DNA of 64,000 bases from Guillardia theta CCMP2712. Taxonomy: Eukaryota > Cryptophyceae > Pyrenomonadales > Geminigeraceae. Below, one piece after another: positions 44,549-55,937 of the stretch. The translations under genes and the position numbers were made by a program. The DNA lies in NCBI RefSeq assembly GCF_000315625.1, contig NW_005434523.1, forward strand, positions 16,326 to 80,325, read 5' to 3'. Positions within the stretch are counted from its first letter, which is position 1, and every line of letters begins with the position of its first letter. The notes beneath the pieces were generated by a model. The model had not been told where the DNA came from and made no database searches. It saw only the letters and a program-made list of their open reading frames with translations.

Positions 44549-45454
44549 ATGGTTCGGCCCTCTGCCTCCCCCGCCTCCAAGGCCGTCGCCCTCGCCTTCG
44601 CCCAAGCGGTATGCCCCTCCCTTCTCCTTTCGTCACCTCCTCTGCTCTAACCCGTCCCCTCCCCCCTCCAGGTCTCCCGAGCCGTCCCTGCCTCCCTCAG
44701 CCACCTCTTCATCCCCCGCAAGGGTCGCCTCTCCCTCTACGACGCCCTCCGCGACTGCATCCCGGCCGCCGCCCGTAGCGCGGAGCAGACGTTCGGGGGG
44801 TACGGGGTGAGGGAGGTGGAGTTCAACAAGGTCCTCGAGCACAACGGCTTCACCAAGATCCGCGACCGCTGCATCCTCCCCNNNNNNNNNNNNNNNNNNN
44901 NNNNNNNNNNNNNNNNNNNNNNNNNNNNNNNNNNNNNNNNNNNNNNNNNNNNNNNNNNNNNNNNNNNNNNNNNNNNNNNNNNNNNNNNNNNNNNNNNNNN
45001 NNNNNNNNNNNNNNNNNNNNNNNNNNNNNNNNNNNNNGTGAGCCTGGAGGCGCTGGAGCAGTGCTGCCGGGAGAGGTACGGGGCGTGGGCGGAGATGACG
45101 GTGAACTGGAGCAAGGCGCCGCGTCGGGTGTACCGGAAGGCGAGGACGGGGAGGAAGGGAGGGAGGGGCAAGGGGCAGGAGGGGAGAGGGAAGGAGAGGA
45201 TGGAGGAGACCGGGGCTGAGGGACCTGCTGGTAGCGGGCAGAATCGAGAGGCTGGGAGCTTTCTACCTGTTCAGAATGATGTCGCGTCCGTCCAGTCAGA
45301 GCCGTGGGAGCTTCACCTGCTTGGCGAGGCGAGGGAGGAGGAGGAGAGCTGGCTGGAGGAGGAGCTTACGTTTGTAGGGTGGTGGGAGACGCCGGAGGAG
45401 GTGACGGGCTTAGGGAGGACGGGCTGCCATGTATGGCGCGAAGGAGGATGGTGA
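44549..45454 (+). CDS. Family V copy E, interrupted by an assembly gap (280 aa inferred)
   Basis: Exon 1 44549-44608, exon 2 44672-45454. The frame runs up to DRCILP, is lost in a 156-base N run, and resumes at VSLEALEQCCRERY in the same phase. The gap has the same length as the matching segment of copy F, so the gene is probably whole. Tail: ENRKAGSF-type segment (QNREAGSFLPVQ), VQSEPWELHLLGEA, then WWETPEEVTGLGR. Head to head with copy D at the palindrome centre. Confidence 0.72.
44882..45037. other. Run of 156 Ns
   Basis: Unknown bases inside copy E. The corresponding interval in copy F (47072-47227) is also 156 bp, so this is probably masked or low-quality sequence of known length, in the most conserved part of the gene. 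Confidence 0.99.
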
Positions 45455-46574
45455 TGGGTTTGGGGTGAGGGACGTTCTGCAAGAGGTATCGGAGGTCTTG
45501 TAGATAGGTCACGAGGGGCTCGGGGATGATGGCGAAACAAATAGACGTAAAGTGGTGTTAACATGAGAACAATAATTTGATGATTAAATTGATAGATGTT
45601 TCCATTGCACCTCAGCGTTCCTGGAGGTCTTTGCAGATACCTCAAAAGCTCCATCCTGAGCGTGATCTCCCACCAAGAGCAGTTGAGAGAGACATTTGTT
45701 CTGTGATTGGAGGCAAACAATTCCTACACCGTCACGCCAACTTGCGGATACATCAATCGACAACGGTCAACCTCTCTGTTCACATACGGACACAACGTTA
45801 CAACCATGCCGTGGTGCATGCATCTAGCTAGTTGGCTACAAACTTCTTATGCAGTAGGAACCTTTCTTTTTTTTCGGAACCATCAATTCACTCCAACACC
45901 TTTCATTCAGTACTTGTGTCGACATGAGCTGACGCCAGTCACGTTACAGTCGGCATCACGATTTCGTTACAATGGACCTCGGTCCGAGCAGTAAAACATC
46001 ATTTATTATATGCATCGATTCGGAAGCACTATTCAAATCCAGTCTCGATGCATGAAGTACCTTAAATCCCACACTGACTTCACCGCTTCCTCTTTCCGTT
46101 GCAGCCCATCATTTGCCTCTCTCTGACAACCACCCGACGGGGGCATCACAGAGATTGGCAGCTGAGCCTGATAAGGCAGCAAAGGTGACGAGAGCTGGAC
46201 TGGCAGCTGGACTGGTGCGACGAGGAGGGTTGAGCGGTTTACTTTTTGAAAAGATGCCCGTGAGGCGGGCCCGGTTGTAGCACACCCCCCTCTTATAATT
46301 ATTATTATCATTATTGTTCCGTTTCCGATGGACTAAAAAAGAATGAGGGGATCTGTAGTAAGTTGACGGTCACGTTACCATCGGCATCTCAAACGACGAA
46401 ATTAAAAAATCTCATTGCGCGAAGCAGGGGTACCTGACAACTGAATCTAGGGGGTAGGGGTCTTGTATCGGGGAAAGTTGCAATGGGGGAATGACGAGCC
46501 CTGAGGACCGGTACTAAGGGGAGCATGCGTCAGACCCTGTACCACTCTATCCTCCCTTCCCCTCCCTTTCCCCC
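45038..46574 (+). repeat. Tandem duplication, first unit
   Basis: Practically identical to 47228-48765 (offset 2190 before and 2191 after a single inserted base). It holds the 3' half of copy E, its downstream DNA and the upstream region of copy F. The units diverge after the shared ttccccccct near 46574 and 48765. Confidence 0.93.
46369..46387 (+). promoter_or_regulatory. 19-bp family V upstream motif (copy F)
   Basis: Perfect, about 345 bp upstream of the copy F ATG, with gggggtaggggtc about 65 bp further downstream. Confidence 0.55.
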
Positions 46575-46731
46575 CCTCTCACCCTCCCCTCCATAACCCA
46601 TACCCTCTGATCTCTTCATCAACTGATTCCCTTCTCTGCCTCACCGAATCTCTTTCAAGCAGCCCGCCCTCTCCATCACGACATATCATCACTAGCGAAA
46701 TCCCCGTGCCTCCTACATAATCCTTCCTCCC

Positions 46732-47645
46732 ATGGTCCGGCCCTCTGCCTCCCCCGCCTCCAAGGCCGTCGCCCTCGCCTTCGCCCAAGCGGTATGCCCC
46801 TCCCCCTCATCTCATCTCCTCCCTCTTTCCTCTGCTCTAACCCTTCCCCTCCCCCCTCCAGGTCTCCCGAGCCGTCCCTGCCTCCTTCAGCCACCTCTTC
46901 ATCCCCCGCAAGGGCCGCCTCTCCCTCTACGACGCCCTCCGCGACTGCATCCCGGCCGCCGCCCGTAGCGCGGAGCAGACGTTCGGGGGGTACGGGGTGA
47001 GGGAGGTGGAGTTCAACAAGGTCCTCGAACACAACGGCTTCACCAAGATCCGCGACCGCTGCATCCTCCCCGACGAGGTGGAGGCGACGGACTTCTCGAG
47101 GAGCAGCAGCGCGCGCTACTTCTTCTCCAACCGCCGCTGGAGGAACCCCGACGACCCCCACGAGCTCCAGGAGCTCCGGCAGGCCTGGCTCAAGCTCCGC
47201 CAGCTCGCGTGCAGGCTCGGGGCGGACGTGAGCCTGGAGGCGCTGGAGCAGTGCTGCCGGGAGAGGTACGGGGCGTGGGCGGAGATGACGGTGAACTGGA
47301 GCAAGGCGCCGCGTCGGGTGTACCGGAAAGGCGAGGACGGGGAGGAAGGGAGGGAGGGGCAAGGGGCAGGAGGGGAGAGGGAAGGAGAGGATGGAGGAGA
47401 CCGGGGCTGAGGGACCTGCTGGTAGCGGGCAGAATCGAGAGGCTGGGAGCTTTCTACCTGTTCAGAATGATGTCGCGTCCGTCCAGTCAGAGCCGTGGGA
47501 GCTTCACCTGCTTGGCGAGGCGAGGGAGGAGGAGGAGAGCTGGCTGGAGGAGGAGCTTACGTTTGTAGGGTGGTGGGAGACGCCGGAGGAGGTGACGGGC
47601 TTAGGGAGGACGGGCTGCCATGTATGGCGCGAAGGAGGATGGTGA
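46732..47645 (+). pseudogene. Family V copy F, frameshifted
   Basis: Exon 1 46732-46791, exon 2 from 46862. Identical in core to copy E, but one extra a (ccggaaagg for ccggaagg, about 47326-47329) after VYRK shifts the frame, giving KGEDGEEGREG and a stop at 47410. The normal tail is still readable at 47391-47645 with WWETPEEVTGLGR. The truncated product would keep the whole core and lose the acidic tail, so it might still have a role; alternatively the base is a sequencing error. Confidence 0.75.
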
Positions 47646-48765
47646 TGGGTTTGGGGTGAGGGACGTTCTGCAAGAGGTATCGGAGGTCTTGTAGATAGGT
47701 CACGAGGGGCTCGGGGATGATGGCGAAACAAATAGACGTAAAGTGGTGTTAACATGAGAACAATAATTTGATGATTAAATTGATAGATGTTTCCATTGCA
47801 CCTCAGCGTTCCTGGAGGTCTTTGCAGATACCTCAAAAGCTCCATCCTGAGCGTGATCTCCCACCAAGAGCAGTTGAGAGAGACATTTGTTCTGTGATTG
47901 GAGGCAAACAATTCCTACACCGTCACGCCAACTTGCGGATACATCAATCGACAACGGTCAACCTCTCTGTTCACATACGGACACAACGTTACAACCATGC
48001 CGTGGTGCATGCATCTAGCTAGTTGGCTACAAACTTCTTATGCAGTAGGAACCTTTCTTTTTTTTCGGAACCATCAATTCACTCCAACACCTTTCATTCA
48101 GTACTTGTGTCGACATGAGCTGACGCCAGTCACGTTACAGTCGGCATCACGATTTCGTTACAATGGACCTCGGTCCGAGCAGTAAAACATCATTTATTAT
48201 ATGCATCGATTCGGAAGCACTATTCAAATCCAGTCTCGATGCATGAAGTACCTTAAATCCCACACTGACTTCACCGCTTCCTCTTTCCGTTGCAGCCCAT
48301 CATTTGCCTCTCTCTGACAACCACCCGACGGGGGCATCACAGAGATTGGCAGCTGAGCCTGATAAGGCAGCAAAGGTGACGAGAGCTGGACTGGCAGCTG
48401 GACTGGTGCGACGAGGAGGGTTGAGCGGTTTACTTTTTGAAAAGATGCCCGTGAGGCGGGCCCGGTTGTAGCACACCCCCCTCTTATAATTATTATTATC
48501 ATTATTGTTCCGTTTCCGATGGACTAAAAAAGAATGAGGGGATCTGTAGTAAGTTGACGGTCACGTTACCATCGGCATCTCAAACGACGAAATTAAAAAA
48601 TCTCATTGCGCGAAGCAGGGGTACCTGACAACTGAATCTAGGGGGTAGGGGTCTTGTATCGGGGAAAGTTGCAATGGGGGAATGACGAGCCCTGAGGACC
48701 GGTACTAAGGGGAGCATGCGTCAGACCCTGTACCACTCTATCCTCCCTTCCCCTCCCTTTCCCCC
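47228..48765 (+). repeat. Tandem duplication, second unit
   Basis: Partner of 45038-46574; see that entry. Its 3' part supplies the upstream region of copy G. Confidence 0.93.
48560..48578 (+). promoter_or_regulatory. 19-bp family V upstream motif (copy G)
   Basis: Perfect, about 350 bp upstream of the copy G ATG; present through the tandem duplication. Confidence 0.55.
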
Positions 48766-48926
48766 CCTGTGCAACTTTATAAAGTAAATAAAGGGCCTCG
48801 AGCCCGAACCCGCCTCCCTCCTCCTCCTCTCCCTCTTGCTTGACCTCCTCACCGTGCTTGCTGCATCGGTTGTCGTCCTCTAACCCAGATCTCAAGCACA
48901 CAGCTGAAAACTCTGAATTCCCTGCC

Positions 48927-49884
48927 ATGGTTCGGCCCTCTGCCTCCCCCGCCTCCAAGGCCGTCGCCCTCGCCTTCGCACAAGCGGTATGCCCCTCCCC
49001 CTCATCTCATCTCCTCCCTCCTCTGGCCTGACCCCTGCTCTCAGGTCTCCCGAGCCGTCCCTGCCTCCTTCAGCCACCTCTTCATCCCCCGCAAGGGCCG
49101 CCTCTCCCTCTACGACGCCCTCTGTGACTGCATCCCGGCCGCCGCCCGTAGCGCGGAGCAGACGTTCGGGGGGTACGGGGTGAGGGAGGTGGAGTTCAAC
49201 AAGGTCCTCGAGCACAACGGCTTCACCAAGATCCGCGACCGCTGCATCCTCCCCGACGAGGTGGAGGCGACGGACTTCTCGAGGAGCAGCAGCGCGCGCT
49301 ACTTCTTCTCCAACCGCCGCTGGAGGAACCCCGACGACCCCCACGAGCTCCAGGAGCTCCGGCAGGCCTGGCTCAAGCTCCGCCAGCTCGCGTGGATGCT
49401 CGGGGCGGACGTGAGCCTGGAGGCGCTGGAGCAGTGCTGCCGGGAGAGGTACGGGGCGTGGGCGGAGATGACGGTGAACTGGAGCAAGGCGCCGCGTCGG
49501 GTGTACCGGAAGGCGAGGACGGGGACGAGAGGGAGAGGCGCGGGAGAGGAGTGCAAGCAGGGGATGGAGGGTACGATGATGAATGCTGCGGGTGTTGCAA
49601 GCGAGAGCAAGGGCGTAGAGGCATGGTCTCCTGCAACCTGGTCGTCGGGAGTGGAGGCCGCGGAGTCTCTGGAGGGAGCGGGGGCAGTGCAAGGCATCAT
49701 GGTCGAGGACATCAAGTCAGTGAAGTCAGAGCCGTGGGAGCTGAGCCTGCTTGGCGAGGCGAGGGAGGAGGAGGAGAGCTGGCTGGAGGAGGAGCTTCCG
49801 TTTGTAGGGTGGTTAGAGACGCCGGAGGAGGTGACGGGCCTAGGGAGGGCGGTATGGAGCGGAGGAGAGCGCGGGAGTGCTTGA
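48927..49884 (+). CDS. Family V copy G (299 aa)
   Basis: Exon 1 48927-48986, exon 2 49045-49884. Complete core (with LAWMLGADVSLE, as in copy A). Tail: ECKQGMEGTMMNAAGV, EAWSPATWSSG, then VKSEPWELSLLGEA, a good match to the psi-K-x-E sumoylation consensus, and WLETPEEVTGLGR. Its mirror partner is copy B, which carries an extra block of about 60 residues absent here. Intact. Confidence 0.82.
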
Positions 49885-50346
49885 AGCTGGAAGGTTTTCA
49901 TTTAACAGAGCTTGGTGGGGTATAGCTTACTTGCTGCTCTGCATTGTTTTACACAATTTAATGAATGATTGATGATTTACGCTTGCATGGTTTGGCGTGT
50001 TTGCAACCATCGTCAAGCTAGTAGCAGCAGTAGCAGTAGCACTAGTCAATCACATTTGTTGCCACTGCATCGTTTACTCTTTTTCTACACAGGTTTCCTC
50101 TTATCGTCAGGATGCAAGGAGGGCAAGTCCCAGGAGACTGGCGTTTGCATGCTAATCTGGTTTGCCTGGTTTACGCAGAGTCAAGGAATGTGTTTGATAC
50201 TGAACTTACTGTCAACTCATTGTCGGCGGCTTGAAGGTGACCAGTCTTAGTCGGCAGCCAACAGTTAACCAGCTACTGCAGTGAATGAGCTACCTCTCCT
50301 TGCTTTCCTCGTTCTACAAGCCCGAGCTCTTGTACTGCACCGATCA

Positions 50347-50405
50347 AGGACCGCCCGTAGCGCGGAGCAGACGTACGGGGGGTACGGGGTGAGCGAGGTG
50401 GAGTT
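50347..50405 (+). pseudogene. Short family V gene fragment inserted in the right arm
   Basis: About 58 bp coding for ARSAEQTYGGYGVSEVEL, nearly identical to family V exon 2, lie between the flanks caccgatca and gacctt. The left arm has the same flanks at about 39100-39116 joined without this insert. Confidence 0.85.
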
Positions 50406-52090
50406 GACCTTGTTCTTGTGCTTCTGCTTCTTCACACCTTACGCTGCTTCTACTGACCTTTGTGAGAAAGAATGTCGAACTCGAGAAACAACAATACTTC
50501 ACCAAGATTTCAATTCTCTCCTAACTACCTGTAATTGAATGCTCAAATCATCACAGTTGGAACCCATCTCGACAAGTCTGCTTGTCGGGAGCATCAAGGG
50601 GTGGAGGCCCGGCTTCAACTTCGACGACTGCAGGCATGCAAGAGACCAGCAGGATAAGTCTTCACAACCGGCACGAGGAACTGGTCAACGACGGGACGAA
50701 TGATGTCAGCAGCAGAGCTGTTGATCGCTTAGATCAGGCTCTTTCAAGAAGTCTTGCAACTCAAGAGAGCTTGTTTCAAGATTGCTTGTCCCAGAATAAA
50801 GCTTGCTTTAAACAGTCTAGCTTCGCGTCCTTGAACGATGGTATGCAACCGAACCCAAATTCTTGCTGCTCGTCCTTGTTTGTGCCAAGATGAGCTTGAC
50901 GTCCAATCTCTCATCACGTGCAGGGCCGGCAGCCAAGTTGAGGACTAACTCAAGCGCCGATGGCCACGTTATCAGTCAAAATTGCCCGACAAAGGCCACG
51001 ACAAGACGCGCACAGAAAGCCAGTCTGACCCTCCGCCTCGCACAATCGACGATCGTCTCTTCGATGAGCTTAAGATGCTGATGGTAACTTGTTGTCCCAT
51101 GCGTTGCCTATGACCGGCAAGGTTTCCGTCTCTGCTACCTGCTGACTCAACAATGCCGACGGTAACATGATCAGCCGGAGCAAACATGAGGTCCATTATC
51201 CCTGCTCTCTTCTCACGTAAGATTTGTCAGGTCAGGTGGGGGGGGTTGTGTCATCGCTTGCATGTCCCCCCGCGACTGGAGGAGAGAGGAGCGGGTCTGC
51301 TTGAAGCCTGCCAACGCCTCAGGGCGGCACAGAAGAGCTTCTGACCGCCTTACACGGAGGTAGACTCCGAGACTACCGGGGGAGACGTAGAGCCTTGATC
51401 TTGAGATGCCGATGGTAACGTGACAACCACGACCGCAAGTCTAGTCCGCAAGCTGTCACGTCCCGCAGAAAACTTTATGACGTCTATCGCCTTCTCTCTC
51501 GCTCCAGCCACTAGAGCCGCAAGTAGGCGTGCAGATGGCTACGAGATAGGAGCGCTGATCAATACCTCCATGCCGCTTCAAGGCTCACCGCCTCGACCTC
51601 CGAGTCTCATCGCTAGTCCGGCACCGTCTGATCGTAAGTCCTCCCCTACCCTTCTAACTGTCATCTCCTCTTCGAGTCGATCATCCTTCCCTACTCTTTG
51701 AACTAGCTCTCCGGCCTCCCTCTGCTCTCGTCCAGCTGTACAACCCTCCTCGTCATCTCTCGCCCCCTCTCTCCGACCTCTCGAGCTACAATCAATCCTT
51801 GCCACACCTGCACTGACAGCCATTGCAAACGCTCCCTCTACCTGCTGATCCAAACCTCCTCATACCAACTTCTCGGTCCCTCCTATACACTTGTCGCTCC
51901 TTCCCAAGTCACCATCATGGCCAAGAACCCCCATGGTAGCCTGCAATGGGGGGTACACAGGGGAAGGGTAGGATGTGAAGCTTACTAGCAAAGCTCTACA
52001 TGACGGCTGGTTATTTCGAGGCTGGCAAAGGGCCTGTCCTGGTCTGGAATTTACTGCACAGCGAGATGAAGACGAGAAGCTCAAGAGAGA

Positions 52091-52616
52091 AGAGCAAGAG
52101 TCATGACCAGGCATGAAGACGAGCAAGAGTCATGACCAGGCACGAAGACGAGCAAGAGTCATGACGAGGCACGAAGACGAGCAAGAGTCATGACCAGGCA
52201 TGAAGACGAGCAAGAGTCATGACGAGGCACGAAGACGAGCAAGAGTCATGACCAGGCACGAAGACGAGCAAGAGTCATGACCAGGCACGAAGACGAGCAA
52301 GAGTCATGACGAGGCACGAAGACGAGCAAGAGTCATGACGAGGCACGAAGACGAGCAAGAGTCATGACCAGGCACGAAGACGAGCAAGAGTCATGACCAG
52401 GCACGAAGACGAGCAAGAGTCATGACGAGGCACGAAGACGAGCAAGAGTCATGACGAGGCACGAAGACGAGCAAGAGTCATGACCAGGCACGAAGACGAG
52501 CAAGAGTCATGACCAGGCACGAAGACGAGCAAGAGTCATGACGAGGCACGAAGACGAGCAAGAGTCATGACGAGGCACGAAGACGAGCAAGAGTCATGAC
52601 GAGGCACGAAGAAGAG
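52091..52616 (-). repeat. 29-bp minisatellite, right-arm array (about 18 copies)
   Basis: Reverse-complement partner of 36380-36755, expanded by about five units. Units fall into gaccagg and gacgagg types. Confidence 0.95.
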
Positions 52617-52619
52617 GTC

Positions 52620-53410
52620 ACCTGAGGAGATGAAGATGAGATAGGCTGATGAATGCGTTAGCAAAGAGAAGAGTGGCGGAGGAGGGGAGAATGCAAGGGT
52701 AGCAAAGTGGGGAAAACATGGAATAGCGTTGGAATAAGGACCGAAGAGGAGGAGACACGCGCATTGCATGAGGGACAAGACAAGAAGATCAAGAGTTCAT
52801 GGGCTGAGTACTCAGATCGATGGAGTGGAAAACGCTGATGAGGCCGGGAAGGGAGGAGGGAAGGGAGAGCGATAATGAAATCAATAGCTGTCAACAATAG
52901 ATCAATGCTTCAACAGTGTTTGAAATAGATCAATTTTTCAAGAGCAGTTTCATTGTCTCCATTCTCGAAAGCAGATTGCAGCGAACTAGCGCCTAGTGGA
53001 GATGATTGCAAGAATAGGTCTTACATTAAAGAGTATAATATCAATGCTTGAGAGGTATGAGGCTGGGGAGGTAACCACAAGCAGTACGTGATCGATCCTG
53101 GTACGTCACAAGCAAACGGATACTTTCCTGCAGTGACTGGAGGCCGCCAGGTCTCGCAATCGTTACGGGGCAGCAGTCTGCGTGAGCATGGAGGGAGCGG
53201 TAGCGACCAGGAACCCTCGAAGAGCCGCACATCCTGGCGCACTGATGGTGGAAGGGACGTGACGACAATGCAGCTGGACTCAGGTAGCGTCATCGCCACC
53301 AAGTCTTTCTTTGTCACGGTCCGAAGAGTAAAACGACATGTACAAGAGTCGGCACTGACCTCTGCTAACTCCAAGGCTTCGGGAGCTCCAGGGCCACAAC
53401 CTATCAGATC
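52620..53410. other. No gene seen
   Basis: Unique sequence between the palindrome and the copia remnant. Only short open frames without recognisable motifs. Confidence 0.5.
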
Positions 53411-53418
53411 ATTGCAAG

Positions 53419-53849
53419 TTAGCTGAAGTCCAATCCTGTTTCTTCAAGAAACAACTTGGTTGCTGACGTGATGCGCTGAAGGTCAGTCTGTAGAGATTGA
53501 TCTCGGAGGCGTTCAAAGAACGCTCGAGGATGAATCTTGGTCATGAGATCTGCAAGGTTACCTTGGGTACTGATATGAAAGATCTCTATGATGCCTTCCT
53601 GAGCTTTCTCACGTACATAATGGAATTGCATATCAGAGTGACATGATCTGCCCTGATGGAGGGAGTGTTGAGAAAATTGATTATCCACGTAGATAATGGA
53701 AGGAGCTGAAAGAGTATGTGCAGCTCTTGAACCAGGTTGCGCAGATACACTACATTGTAGAACGCCATTGAGAACGCCCGCTTCCATGCTGCTGGTGCCA
53801 CCCATGATGGCCAGGAGTCGAGACATCGATTTCGTTCCAAGGCCGTCAT
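53419..53849 (-). pseudogene. Ty1/copia RNase H fragment
   Basis: On the minus strand: IIYVDNQFSQHS, GRSCHSDMQFHYVREK, IEIFHISTQGNLADLMTKIHP. These match the Ty1/copia RNase H end (DNQ, H-x-D-x-x-x-HYVRE, TxxNLADxxTK). The part just upstream (an EALWLRxLLEEL-type motif, here NVVYLRNLVQEL) is in a different frame, so it is frameshifted. It abuts the gag of the next retroelement, suggesting nested or rearranged insertion. Confidence 0.85.
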
Positions 53850-54254
53850 ATGATCCTCAGGATTCTGAGATCAAGGAGGAATCAACGGTTCTCGCAGAAA
53901 ATGACACTAATCAACGGCTGCTTATTGAACTTGCTGAAAGTCAGGCTAAGATCGCACAGCTGCAGGAAATTGTGGCTGCTTTGAAGGGTCAATGCCAGAC
54001 GCCAAGTGGGGAAGGACAGGAGAATCGTCATCCATCTTCCACAGGACCAGCGGAACCGAAGAAAGTCAAGAGGCTTTTTGATTCGCGCAACTCGAGGAAA
54101 TTCAATGGTGAGATGGAAGTGGCCCTGAGTTCTCAGTTGTCAGCTGGTTGGCGACGTTGGAGTTCCAGCTGATGTCTTCCACAGGAGCAGTGGGTCAACT
54201 CTGCTAAAGGCTTCACGGGTGAGAATGTGACCAACTGCCTGCTGGAACGCGAGC

Positions 54255-54836
54255 ATGGATAGACAGGAGAAGATGAAGTGGGAGGCATTGAATACAGGAC
54301 GGATGTCATGGGAAGACTTTACCAAACTCATGAAGAAGATGCGGTTGTCTCCAGATTTTCCGATCCGGCTGATGACTCTATTGCGGGACATGAAGCAGGG
54401 CCCGAAAGAGTCAATCTCCAACTTCATTCAGAGATATTCGGCGATGACGAATCTGCTAGTTGCTTTTTCTCCGGATAAGGTATCGTTCGGCAACTTCGTC
54501 ATCGAACAGATATTTGTGAACAACGTGTCCTCAAGAACTGTTCAATCGCGGCTGATTGAACTGTTGTCACCACTTCGGGAAGCGGCAAGGGCATACGCAC
54601 AGGAGGCGGGCCAGGAGTACATGGTACCGTTGGCTTCAAGTTGCTACCTACCCACACTGTTCGAGAAGGCAGTTTCTGCGGCCCCGTGCAAAGTTGATAC
54701 GGCTGCGACAGTGGCACTTGGAGCCGCTCGATCCGGTAAGGAAGACAGGAGCTCTATGAAGCAAAGGATAGGAAGCGGCTCAGGTGTTTCGAGTGCGGAG
54801 AAGAAGGGCACATACGTGCGAAGTGTCCGAAACTGA
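54255..54836 (+). pseudogene. gag fragment, element 2
   Basis: A 193-residue frame with the retrotransposon gag motif; the zinc knuckle lies at its end in a different frame. The upstream 53830-54172 frame contains a coiled-coil-like helix (LAESQAKIAQLQEIVAALK), probably the gag N-terminus. A frame break separates the two. Confidence 0.8.
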
Positions 54837-55937
54837 CCAGCACTCAGCCTTTGAACGAGGATCGTCGCCTAGCGAAGGGGAGACCCTAGGCGACGCCAAC
54901 CCCTCCCTCCCCCCTTCCTTCCCTGTGCCATCACTTACACGCTTCCACAGGATCAGCGGTCGCAACGCAAAAACAAATGTTGACCACGCCTTTCAAGGTC
55001 CTGCATGGCGGTGTTGGACGGGAGGAAAGAAACGCTGCGTGCACTACTGGATACAGGGGCGGACGAGACCTTCATCGATGAGCAGGTGGCTCGGAGGATG
55101 GGGCTCTGGTCGGACTAAAGCGCGCAGCTCGGGTCAGACGAACCCATCGCGGTGGAGATGGTGAACGGTGTTCGTGAGATATCCAATGGATCTGTGACAC
55201 TTGAGTTTGCTTTGGGACCACGATTCCAGAGTCAGGCAAGGTTCTACATCATCTGCCTCCAGCATACTGACGTGATTCTTTCGTCGATTGACGAGTGGAA
55301 AGCAGATGCCCGGTTTAGAAAAGGTCGAGTACAGCTTCCGGTGGAGGTACGACCAGATCATGCGGACAAGTCACGCCGACTGTGCTTGTCTACTGAGGAG
55401 TTAATGCATGATATTCGGGCTGGTGAAGTCGTGGAGTTTTATCAGATCAATCTAGCACAGAAGACGACGACTGATGGGAATGATCAAACTCAGTTGTACA
55501 CCAAACAGCTTCTGAAGGATTACCAGGACGTTGTTGTGGATGAGATCCCGGTGGGAGCGAAGTCAAATCGTGAGTTCTAGGCTAAAATCGAGTTACGTGA
55601 AGGTGCTCAACCAGTTCAGAGCAAGCCTTATCCGATTCCAATCGCACTTGAGGGAGACTACAGGAGGCTTTATCGTACATGCTGCAAAGGGATATGAACG
55701 AACTCTCATCTCATCGTCAGTCTTCTCTAGCCCTGTGATCTGTGGGAAGAAGAAGGATGGAGCTGCAAGGTTTTGTGTGAACTTGAGGAATATCAATCAA
55801 ATCGTAGGGAACCATGACTATCCGCTACCGATTGTTCAAGGGTTGATCGAGCGGATTGGACGAAGGATACAACAACGCAAACCCGAGCTGATGCAAGAAG
55901 GGGTCTGCCGGAGCAGATCAGAGTCTGTATCTCCAGC

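Larger units (their letters stand above)
48927..52616. repeat. Large palindrome, right arm (outer part)
   Basis: Inverted copy of about 36.38-40.69 kb. Outside copy G it contains no confident gene; open frames shared with the left arm reflect DNA identity. It is slightly shorter than the left arm despite a longer 29-bp array. Confidence 0.9.

Noticed and set aside
45577-45994. Pairs of identical open frames (MMIKLIDVS, MEANNSYTV) as genes
   Set aside because: Their identity with 47768-48185 comes from a recent tandem duplication and gives no evidence of selection; no domain recognised.
54900-54950. tRNA or other RNA genes
   Set aside because: I looked for T-loop/box B-like signals and rRNA-like segments through the window and found none I could support; a tRNAscan-SE and Rfam run would be decisive.
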